From the NCBI GenBank assembly GCA_024709365.1, contig JANJWV010000172.1:1-49744 (forward strand): DNA of 49,744 bases. The letters are read 5' to 3'. Of the stretch, positions 15,978 through 23,168 are shown piece after piece (the first letter of the stretch is position 1; each line of letters opens with the position of its first letter). The notes under the pieces were generated by a model that made no database searches, was not told the origin of the DNA, and worked only from the letters and a program-made list of their open reading frames with translations. This DNA comes from Desulfomicrobium sp. (GTDB taxonomy: Bacteria; Desulfobacterota; Desulfovibrionia; Desulfovibrionales; Desulfomicrobiaceae). Made by a program: the position numbers and the translations under genes.

Positions 15978-16839
15978 GGATCTTCTCCATGACGTAGTCG
16001 GTGTACATGGCCGCGGCGTCCAGGCCGCAGGCCTCCTGGATGCCACGGAAGCCCCCGAAGGCCGAGACCTCGAAGACCACGGGCCCGGCGGCCGTCTCCA
16101 CTACGTCCACGCAGGTGAAATCGAGATCGAACAGCGATTGGGCCTTCTGCGCGACAGCCAATGCCTCGGGCGAAGGGACGGCGGGCGCGTACCTGCCCCC
16201 CGACTCCGTGGTCGTGTTCCAGGCGCCGGTTCCGCAACGCGCGTAGGTCGTCATGTACTCGCCGCCCAGGAAGACGATACCCAGGTCCTGGCCGGGCAGC
16301 TCGATCTTCTGCTGCAGGTACATGATGGGGTTCTCGGCGTGGAAGGCCGCTACGGCCTCGCGCGCCGCAGGGCCGTCCGCGATGACGGTCATGCCGCGGG
16401 CCTTGGAGGTGAAGAGCGGCTTGAAGACCGCCTCACCGTAGCGGCCCACGGCGGCCAGGGCTTCGTCCACGGACTCGGTGACGGTCGTCGGGGGCATGGG
16501 GATGCCGCCGAGGCGCAGGGTCACGGTGCAGCTCAGCCGGTCCAGGACGCGCATGATGGACAGGGGCGAGGAAAAAATGGGCAGCCCGCGCTCGGACAGG
16601 AAGCGCAGCAGCTCCAGGCGGTCCAGGAGGTCCGGGGAGTAGCGCGCCCCGATCTTCTTGATGATCAGGCCGTCGAGGCCGGCCAGGTCCACGCCCTGGA
16701 AGGTGGCCGTGCCCGTGTCCAGATCCAGGCAGACCTGCTCCATGTCCACCAGCAGGCGGTATCCCGTCCTGGCTGCCACCGTGTCCGCCAGCAGCTCCGA
16801 GGACCATCCCCCGCGCGTGCCGACAACTCCTATTTTCAT
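15967..16839 (-). CDS. ATP-grasp enzyme of the kinase cluster
   Basis: A 290-residue ATP-grasp fold protein resembling the RimK-like branch. The N-terminal Rossmann-like part starts MKIGVVGTRGGWSSELLADT; the ATP-grasp core has AVFKPLFTSKARGMTVI (ATP-binding lysine), QQKIELPGQDLGIVFLGG, and a C-terminal FTCVDVVET..VVFEVSAFGGFRG with metal-binding acidic residues. Such enzymes ligate an amino group to a carboxylate through an acyl phosphate. The start has a weak AGGTG; the gene lies eight bases after the PhoU-kinase fusion. I recall this type as 'GAK system ATP-grasp enzyme'. Confidence 0.82.
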   Translation of the reverse strand: MKIGVVGTRGGWSSELLADTVAARTGYRLLVDMEQVCLDLDTGTATFQGVDLAGLDGLIIKKIGARYSPDLLDRLELLRFLSERGLPIFSSPLSIMRVLDRLSCTVTLRLGGIPMPPTTVTESVDEALAAVGRYGEAVFKPLFTSKARGMTVIADGPAAREAVAAFHAENPIMYLQQKIELPGQDLGIVFLGGEYMTTYARCGTGAWNTTTESGGRYAPAVPSPEALAVAQKAQSLFDLDFTCVDVVETAAGPVVFEVSAFGGFRGIQEACGLDAAAMYTDYVMEKIRGS

Positions 16840-16847
16840 GATCGCAC

Positions 16848-18485
16848 CTAATAGTAGAGTATTTCAAGGGGGAAGGAAAAGCCGGCGAGCTCTTCCGGGG
16901 TCTTCTCCGTGAGCCGTTCCATGAGGAAGAGCCCGCGGTTGTACATGTCGTGGGCAAAGGACCGGTTCAGCTCGAACCGGGTGGAGGTGTACAGGGACCT
17001 GGCCACGCCAAGGCCCAGGCGGATGTCGAAGCCTGGGTCGTCGTGGGCCTGGGCGAAGGACTTGGCGAAGGCGTAGAAACTGGCGATGGTCTGGTGGATG
17101 CGCCCGCGCGACAGGGGGTCGAAGGCGGGCAGCCGGAAGTTGGAGACCAGGAAGACGGAGACGTCCTGCACGTAGTCGGCGTGCTGGGAGCGGTGCAGGT
17201 CGATGAAATAGACCTTCTGGTTCTGGTGGTTGTAGATGACGTTGTTGATGTTGAAGTCGCCATGGATGAAGACCGAGAAGGGGGCGGGATAGCGGGCCTC
17301 GATGTCCATGCAGCCCTTGATCAGCTCCCCGGCCGAGGGGATGGGCAGGGGGCCGATGCCCAGGGGCGGGCGCATGAGCTCCGGGTGGACCTGCAGGATG
17401 GAGGACATGCGGTCCCCGACCTGACGCATCATGTTCGTCGGCAGCTCGAACCTGTTCAGGGTCTGCTCCCAGATGTGCTGCAGGGTCTGCTCGAAGATGA
17501 ACAGCGCGTTCTCGAGGATTTCCTCGTCGGGGTTGAAGATGGCCTCGTCCAGGGTGCATCCGGCCAGGAACTCCGTCAGCAGGGAGGCGTTCTCGCCCTC
17601 CTCCTGGTAGCTGAACACGCGGGGCACCAGGCCCGGGAAAATCTCGTTCCAGCACTCCAGGTTGATTTTCTCCTGCCGGATCTTGCGCAGGTTGCCCTCC
17701 TTGAAGATGGAGTCGCGGGCCTGGGGGGTGTTCTTCTCCTCCACCCGGGCGATGCGGCACCCCGAACGTGAACCCCAGATGCCCTGGAAGTCCACGTCCG
17801 TGACCTCGCCCTGCAGGCCCGACTTGGTCAGGTTGCGCTGCAGGGCCTGGAACTGCTGGATCTTGATGCGCTCGCCGATGATGACGAAGAGCAGGGCCTC
17901 GCCGATGTTCAGCAGGCTGTCGCCGATGCGCTCCAAGTAGCGGATGATGAACAGCGAGGTGATGTGATCCTCCACGTTGCGGCCGATGCGCAGGTGGATC
18001 ATGATCTTGTCGAAGTTGCCCTTGTACATGGCGTCCAGTTCGGCCTCCATGCGGCAGATGGCCAGGGCGCCGGACAGGTTGGCCTTGTGCAGGGTCGGCA
18101 GGATGTCGCTCACGGTCTGGTGGATCTTGAGGAAGCTCTCGCGGTAGTCGAAATTCTCCAGGAAGCGGGGCGTCGAAAGATAGCCCATCTGCTTGGCGAT
18201 GTTCACGCAGTAGTCGCCGATGCGCTCCAGGTTGATGGAGATGACGTGCACCGCGCGCAGGTACTTCATCTGCTCGGGCGAGAGCTTGGTCTGGCTCAGG
18301 GTCGTGAAGCACTTGTTCTCGATGACGTTCTTCAAGTTGTCGATGTAGTCGTCCTTGTTGATGATCTTGTCGTAGGTGCCCGGCGTTGGGGCGAGCAGGA
18401 ACTCGATGGTGGCCTTGATCTGGTTCTGGACTTCCAGGATCAGGAAACGGAAATTCTCGTCCAGGCCTTCGAAGTGTCTGTGCAT
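16848..18485 (-). CDS. PhoU domain fused to an aminoglycoside-phosphotransferase-like kinase
   Basis: A 545-residue fusion. Residues 1-215 are two PhoU three-helix repeats (ERIGDYCVNIAKQ and ERIGDSLLNIGEAL mark each repeat), the fold that senses or signals phosphate status with the Pst transporter and PhoR. Residues about 240-545 are an APH/choline-kinase-like domain with FIHGDFNINNV (about 404-414, catalytic Asp and Asn) and FIDLHRS (about 425-431, magnesium Asp). Such domains phosphorylate small molecules or, rarely, proteins. It is preceded by the amphi-Trp gene and followed by the ATP-grasp gene at 8-base gaps. PhoU fused to this kinase type is unusual. Confidence 0.85.
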   Translation of the reverse strand: MHRHFEGLDENFRFLILEVQNQIKATIEFLLAPTPGTYDKIINKDDYIDNLKNVIENKCFTTLSQTKLSPEQMKYLRAVHVISINLERIGDYCVNIAKQMGYLSTPRFLENFDYRESFLKIHQTVSDILPTLHKANLSGALAICRMEAELDAMYKGNFDKIMIHLRIGRNVEDHITSLFIIRYLERIGDSLLNIGEALLFVIIGERIKIQQFQALQRNLTKSGLQGEVTDVDFQGIWGSRSGCRIARVEEKNTPQARDSIFKEGNLRKIRQEKINLECWNEIFPGLVPRVFSYQEEGENASLLTEFLAGCTLDEAIFNPDEEILENALFIFEQTLQHIWEQTLNRFELPTNMMRQVGDRMSSILQVHPELMRPPLGIGPLPIPSAGELIKGCMDIEARYPAPFSVFIHGDFNINNVIYNHQNQKVYFIDLHRSQHADYVQDVSVFLVSNFRLPAFDPLSRGRIHQTIASFYAFAKSFAQAHDDPGFDIRLGLGVARSLYTSTRFELNRSFAHDMYNRGLFLMERLTEKTPEELAGFSFPLEILYY

Positions 18486-18493
18486 TGGGATTC

Positions 18494-18763
18494 CTAGGAA
18501 GAAATGGAGATGGTTCCCGATTCCGCAGCCTGGTCGCCCCTGTCCTTCCAGCCGACCTTGATGGCCAGCTTGTTCTCCTGGCCCTTCTTCTTCACCGTGA
18601 CCTCGAACTTCACGTAGCCGGCCGGGTGCAGGACGATCTCCGCCCCGTCGGCGGAAAGGACGAGACGTCCCTGGTCAAAGCCGTCCTGCAGGGCCTGCAG
18701 GTATTTCTGGATGGTCCGACAGTCCTGGACGGACTCGAACTCGAACTTTTCGTCTTGAGACAT
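18494..18763 (-). CDS. Amphi-Trp domain protein
   Basis: An 89-residue single-domain protein with the amphi-Trp layout: a helical N-terminus (SVQDCRTIQKYLQALQDGFD), two beta strands with alternating hydrophobics (IVLHPAGYVKFEVTVKKKG), and the closing KVGWKDR with the diagnostic Trp. It resembles residues 1-75 of the amphi-Trp/HU fusion further down the operon. CAAGGAAA lies before ATG 18763. Its role is unknown; size suggests a binding or carrier module rather than an enzyme. Confidence 0.75.
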   Translation of the reverse strand: MSQDEKFEFESVQDCRTIQKYLQALQDGFDQGRLVLSADGAEIVLHPAGYVKFEVTVKKKGQENKLAIKVGWKDRGDQAAESGTISISS

Positions 18764-18781
18764 GGCGTTTCCTTGTGGATT

Positions 18782-19924
18782 TCAGCCCATCAGGCGGTCG
18801 CGGTATTCGCGGATGACGATTTCGCGGCTCATGCCCGAGAGGATGAGGCGCTTGGAGATTTCCAGGTCGTCCCAGGCCGGCTGGTAGCCGATCTCGCGGC
18901 CCGCCTTCTCGGGGTTCTGCTCGGCCGGGGCCTTGACCTTCTCGCCCATGTGCGTGTCGTCGCCCATGAAGACGAGCTTGCGGCGGGCCGACGCCCCCAG
19001 GCAGGAGTTGGCGCGGCCCACGGCGGTGATGAGGAAGTCGGTGTAGCGCTGGGACTGGGGGTTCCAGACCTCGTAGCCGTCCACGTCGTAGTCGGCCAGG
19101 AGGATGGGCCAGAACTGCTCGGGGTGGGGGATGATGACGCCGGCACCAAGGGCCCTGGCCTCCTCGATGACCTCCGAGGTGCGGTAGAAGTAGCGCAGGG
19201 TGAAGTGGCGCTTGACGATGGCCTTGACGGCCGAGAGGTAGGTCTGGATGCGGTCGATGAGCCCGCCGTCGTAGCGGGTGCGCAGGGCGTCGAAGTAGTT
19301 GCGCAGGAGCTTGTTCTTCAGGGCGTCCTCGGGGAGATCGTGGCGGCGCTCCTCGACCATGCGCTGGATCTTGGTCACGTGATGGCGCACGAATTCGACC
19401 AGGTCGAGGTCCGCGCCCGTGGTGCGGGCGGCCTCCTCGACCCTGTCCTCCATGGGCGCGGTGATGGTGTGCATGAAGTCGAAGAGCTGGGAGGCGCGGT
19501 AGGTCCGGGTGTGCCGGAGCATGGCTTTGAGCGTGTGGGCGTTTTCCAGGCGGGAGGTCCTGAAGTGCAGGAGCAGCTGCACCTTCTGGTTGAAGCCGTG
19601 GGAGTAGCAGTCCACCTCCACCCCGCTGAACTCGTCGTCGTAGGCCATGAGCTCGTTGTGCTGGGTGGGGATGATGAGGCTCTCGGACATGTTCGGGAAC
19701 ATGCCCTCCACCCGCCGCCTGACGACCGGCATGGGGACGAACTCGGGGTGCCAGTGCACGGCCATGACGCTGCGCTGGCCCGGCAGGACGAGCTGCGGGC
19801 CGGCCAGATCGGCCAGCGTGGCCTCGCTCAGGTCCGTGCTCGTCACGCTGCGGAAGACCTCCTCGTCCTGCTCCGTGACGGCCGGGTCCCAGACCGCGGG
19901 GTTCATGGGGTCCGTGGTGCGCAT
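18782..19924 (-). CDS. Uncharacterised protein with PHP-like metal-binding motifs
   Basis: A 380-residue protein, first half with AVHWHPEFVPMPVVRRRVEG and LIIPTQHNELMAYDDEFSG, second half with VIIPHPEQFWPILLADYDVD and a later FMGDDTHMGEK. The spaced His/Asp clusters and the IIPHP and GDDTH strings resemble PHP-superfamily phosphoesterases, but the canonical HxHS start is replaced by HWHPE. I would call it PHP-like with low certainty. It lies 18 bases before the amphi-Trp gene and 15 bases after the XXXCH gene. Confidence 0.7.
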   Translation of the reverse strand: MRTTDPMNPAVWDPAVTEQDEEVFRSVTSTDLSEATLADLAGPQLVLPGQRSVMAVHWHPEFVPMPVVRRRVEGMFPNMSESLIIPTQHNELMAYDDEFSGVEVDCYSHGFNQKVQLLLHFRTSRLENAHTLKAMLRHTRTYRASQLFDFMHTITAPMEDRVEEAARTTGADLDLVEFVRHHVTKIQRMVEERRHDLPEDALKNKLLRNYFDALRTRYDGGLIDRIQTYLSAVKAIVKRHFTLRYFYRTSEVIEEARALGAGVIIPHPEQFWPILLADYDVDGYEVWNPQSQRYTDFLITAVGRANSCLGASARRKLVFMGDDTHMGEKVKAPAEQNPEKAGREIGYQPAWDDLEISKRLILSGMSREIVIREYRDRLMG

Positions 19925-19939
19925 CGGTAGTCCCGCCCC

Positions 19940-20473
19940 CTATTTGTACCGCGCATGGCAATTCTTCCTGGCCTCGGCCAGTTCGCCGATGGCCGCGCCG
20001 GCCCCCGCCAGGTCCTCGGCATCCACGGCTTCCCGCAACCGCCGGCAGATGTCCGCGTAGGCCGGGTAGAACTCGTCTCCGTACCCGGGGTAGGCCAGCA
20101 TTTTCTCGGAGTCCGAGAGAAAAACCGAGACGATCTCCCTGGACGGCATGACCCCGGCCGTCACGCTCTCGCGCAGGGCCTTGAAATAGACCTGCATGCG
20201 CTTCTTGAGGGACGAATATTTCTCGCACACGCCGCTCGATCCGCACGACTCCTCTCCCCCGCAGACCTTGGCCCCCTTGCCGGTGAACTTGACCTCCATC
20301 GACTCGGTGGCGTCCAGATCGATCTTGATCTTGAACTTGATCAGTTCGGCCAGGCTGATGCCGTAATGCTCCACCTCGCCGGAGCCGGTTTCCAGGGTGT
20401 CGGCCACCCTGCGCAACAGATCGGCCGCCTCCGCCCGGGAGAGATTCCAGCTGTACTTTCGTTTCGAAGTCAT
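19940..20473 (-). CDS. XXXCH-type protein, first gene of the kinase/ATP-grasp operon
   Basis: A 177-residue protein. The N-terminal 70 residues (KYSWNLSRAEAADLLRRVAD, GISLAELIKFKIKIDLD, MEVKFTGKG) look like a relative of the amphi-Trp domain. A cysteine cluster follows (KVCGGEESCGSSGVCEKY), then a helical region ending in EARKNCHARYK, which holds the CH dipeptide that gives the 'XXXCH' families their name. ATG 20473 has AAAGGAC upstream. A cytochrome-like CXXCH haem site is not present. Function unknown. Confidence 0.75.
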   Translation of the reverse strand: MTSKRKYSWNLSRAEAADLLRRVADTLETGSGEVEHYGISLAELIKFKIKIDLDATESMEVKFTGKGAKVCGGEESCGSSGVCEKYSSLKKRMQVYFKALRESVTAGVMPSREIVSVFLSDSEKMLAYPGYGDEFYPAYADICRRLREAVDAEDLAGAGAAIGELAEARKNCHARYK

Positions 20474-20528
20474 ATTCGTGTCCTTTTTGAAAAGTGGAGG
20501 GAAATGAATATCGTCTGCGTCAACCCCT

Positions 20529-20557
20529 ATTTAAAGTCAATCTCAAAACCGTGTCGT
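20529..20557 (-). promoter_or_regulatory. Weak candidate promoter of the XXXCH-to-CofD operon
   Basis: On the minus strand ACGACA (20557-20552), 17 bases, TTAAAT (20534-20529); each hexamer matches 4 of 6 consensus bases. The predicted start would leave a leader of about 50 bases. Confidence 0.3.
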
Positions 20558-20559
20558 TT

Positions 20560-20577
20560 GTGTCACAACACTGTTAC
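20560..20577 (+). promoter_or_regulatory. Pho-box-like site upstream of the PHP-glycosyltransferase gene
   Basis: GTGTCAC-AACA-CTGTTAC matches paired CTGTCAC heptamers at 12 of 14 positions with the correct 11-bp period. A weaker pair (TCGACAC-GATA-CCGTCAC) lies at 20620-20637 in the same orientation. Both face the PHP-GT4 gene; they also abut the leftward candidate promoter. Confidence 0.45.
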
Positions 20578-20688
20578 AAATTACACAGGCGCAGACATGG
20601 CGAAATTTTCGATGCATTATCGACACGATACCGTCACAGAAAATTCTCGAATCAGAGATATGGGGTGTAAACCATAGCGAGGTAGAAC

Positions 20689-23106
20689 ATGGCCCCCATG
20701 CGCAAAGCGGATCTGCACGTGCATTCGAAGTATTCCAGCCGCCCTTCCCAATGGATCCTCAAGAAACTCGGCTGTCCGGAGAGCTTCACCGAACCGGCCT
20801 TCATCTACGAGAAGGCCCGGGCCGCGGGGATGGATTTCGTGACCATCACCGACCATAACGTCATCGACGGCGCCCTCGAGATCGCCCACCTGCCCGGGGC
20901 CTTCGTCAGCGAGGAAGTGACGGCCCACTTCCCCGAGGACAAGTGCAAGGTGCACGTCCTGGTCTACGGCCTCACCGAGGCCCAGCACCGGGAGATCCAA
21001 CGCATCCGCGAGAACGTCTACGACCTGTGCGGCTATCTGCGCCACGAGCGCCTGCCGCACGCCCTGGCCCACCCGCTCTTCGCCGTGAACGACAAGCTGC
21101 AGGTGGAGCATTTCGAGAAGTGCCTGCTGCTCTTCGACCTCTTCGAGGCCAACGGGTGCCGGGACGCCATGCAGAACCGCGTACTGGAAGGGATTCTGAA
21201 GGACCTGGACAGGGTGACCATGGACATGCTGGCCGACCGGCACGGACTCGCGCCCCTCGGGGAGACTCCCTGGAAAAAAGGCATGACCGGCGGGTCCGAC
21301 GACCACTCCGGCCTCAACATCGCCAGCATGCACACCCTGGCCCGCGGGGACGACGCCGCCGGCTTCCTCCAAGGGGTGCGCGCGGGCGGTGGCCGGCACG
21401 CCGGCACGCCGGCCACGGGTCACGCCCTGGCGCGCAACCTGTACTCCATCGCCTACCAGTACTACCGCAACCGCTCGGGGATGGGGCAGGCCGCGTCCAA
21501 AATGCTGTGCATGCAGTTCGCGGAACGGATGCTGGGCAGCGCCCATGGACGCGAGACCGGCATCCTGTCGAGAATCCACTTGGCCATCGGCAAGCGCAAA
21601 AGCTCGGCCTGGCTGAAACTCTCCGACGCCGACGGCATCAAGGCGCTCCTGCTGAAGGAGGGAACGCGCATCATCGAGGGCGACCCCGGCTTCTCGGCCC
21701 TGGCCAGGGGCGAGGACGGCGCCGACATGGACCGCGAGTGGTTCCGCTTCGTGGGCCGGGCCTCGGACGAGCTGTTCTCGAATTTCCTGAACCGACTCCT
21801 GACCGGCGCCGTGGGCGCGGACATCTTCGACATCTTCAGCACCATCGGCACGGCCGGGTCCCTCTACGCCCTTCTGGCCCCGTACTTCGTGTCCTTCGGA
21901 CTCTTCGCCCGCGAGCGCGGGTTCAGCCGCCGTTGCGCCCGCGCCTTCGGGCAGGACGTCGAAGAGCCCTGGACCATGGCCCATTTCACGGACACCTTCG
22001 AGGACGTCAACGGCGTGTCCTGGACCATCCGCCAGCAGCTGGAACTGGCCCGCGAGAACGGCAAGGGCATGACCGTCATCACCTGCGGACAGGGCCAGGA
22101 CGGCCCGGGCCTCAAGACCTTCGGCCCCGTCGGGACCTTCGCCGCGCCGGAATACCCGGAGCTGTCCGTGGCCTATCCACCCTTTCTGGCCATGCTCGAA
22201 CACTGCCTGGAACTGGACCCGGCCCTCATCCTGGCCGCCACGCCGGGGCCCGTGGGACTTGCGGCCCTGGGCATCAGCCGCATCCTGCAGATCCCCATCC
22301 ACGGCACCTACCACACCGCCTTTCCGCAGTACGTCGGCTCCCTGACCGGTGACGCGGGCCTGGAGGACATGACGCGCAGGTTCATGTCGTGGTTCTACAG
22401 GCAGATGGACACGGTCTACGCCCCGTCCCGCGCCATTGCCCTGGAACTCGAAGCCCTCGGGGTCGCCCCGGGCGCCATCCGGGTCTACCCGCGCGGCGTG
22501 GACACGGCCCGCTTCGACCCGGCCAAGCGCAACGGCTTCTACCGGCCCTGGAACTGTCCGGATGCGCTCAAGCTCCTCTATGTCGGCCGCGTCTCCCGCG
22601 AGAAGGACCTGGACGTGCTGGCCGCGGCCTTCCGGCAGGCGCAGGAACGTCTGGACGGCCACGACGTGCGCCTGGTCATCGTCGGCGACGGTCCCTACAG
22701 GGCGGAAATGGAGCGGGAACTGGCCGGGTTGCCGGCGATCTTCACCGGCATGCTGCACGGCGAGTCCCTGGCCGCGGCTTACGCATCGGCTGACCTCTTC
22801 GTCTTTCCCTCGACCACGGACACCTTCGGCAACGTCGTGCTGGAAGCCCAGGCCTCGGGGCTGCCGGTCATCGTCAGCGACAAGGGCGGCCCCATGGAGA
22901 ACATCGAGGACGGGAACACGGGCGTCGTGGTTCCCGGGCGGGACGTCGACGCCCTGGCCCGGGCCATGGCCGAACTCTGCGCCGACCGCGCCCGGCTGAA
23001 GGCCATGGGCCTGCGCGCACGGGCCTTTGCCGAAATGCGGAGCTTCGACTCCGCCTTCCTGTCCATGTGGGAGATGTACAAAGACGGCGCAGTTTACGCA
23101 GCCTGA
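20689..23106 (+). CDS. PHP phosphoesterase fused to GT4 glycosyltransferase
   Basis: An 805-residue fusion. The PHP domain (1 to about 270) has DLHVHSKYSS (HVH at 10-12), TITDHN (54-57), PHALAHPL near 122 and GGSDDHSG near 205, the metal-binding set of PHP phosphoesterases. A middle part (about 270-430) is unassigned. The GT4 glycosyltransferase (about 430-795) has LLYVGRVSREKDLDVL near 630, VIVGDGP, and ASADLFVFPSTTDTFGNVVLEA near 700 with the EX7E-type acidic pair. ATG 20689 follows GAGG by six bases. A reasonable model is that PHP releases diacylglycerol from a phospholipid and GT4 glycosylates it, giving a phosphorus-free glycolipid. Pho-box-like sites upstream support this, but it is inference. 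Confidence 0.88.
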   Translation: MAPMRKADLHVHSKYSSRPSQWILKKLGCPESFTEPAFIYEKARAAGMDFVTITDHNVIDGALEIAHLPGAFVSEEVTAHFPEDKCKVHVLVYGLTEAQHREIQRIRENVYDLCGYLRHERLPHALAHPLFAVNDKLQVEHFEKCLLLFDLFEANGCRDAMQNRVLEGILKDLDRVTMDMLADRHGLAPLGETPWKKGMTGGSDDHSGLNIASMHTLARGDDAAGFLQGVRAGGGRHAGTPATGHALARNLYSIAYQYYRNRSGMGQAASKMLCMQFAERMLGSAHGRETGILSRIHLAIGKRKSSAWLKLSDADGIKALLLKEGTRIIEGDPGFSALARGEDGADMDREWFRFVGRASDELFSNFLNRLLTGAVGADIFDIFSTIGTAGSLYALLAPYFVSFGLFARERGFSRRCARAFGQDVEEPWTMAHFTDTFEDVNGVSWTIRQQLELARENGKGMTVITCGQGQDGPGLKTFGPVGTFAAPEYPELSVAYPPFLAMLEHCLELDPALILAATPGPVGLAALGISRILQIPIHGTYHTAFPQYVGSLTGDAGLEDMTRRFMSWFYRQMDTVYAPSRAIALELEALGVAPGAIRVYPRGVDTARFDPAKRNGFYRPWNCPDALKLLYVGRVSREKDLDVLAAAFRQAQERLDGHDVRLVIVGDGPYRAEMERELAGLPAIFTGMLHGESLAAAYASADLFVFPSTTDTFGNVVLEAQASGLPVIVSDKGGPMENIEDGNTGVVVPGRDVDALARAMAELCADRARLKAMGLRARAFAEMRSFDSAFLSMWEMYKDGAVYAA

Positions 23107-23168
23107 CGTGACAGGACGAGAAAGGCGGGACCGGCGCCGGACGCGCCGCCCGCCCTCCTCAATTCGCT

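Noticed and set aside
19940-20473. Cytochrome c reading of the XXXCH protein
   Set aside because: The terminal motif is KNCHAR; there is no CXXCH, and no signal peptide.
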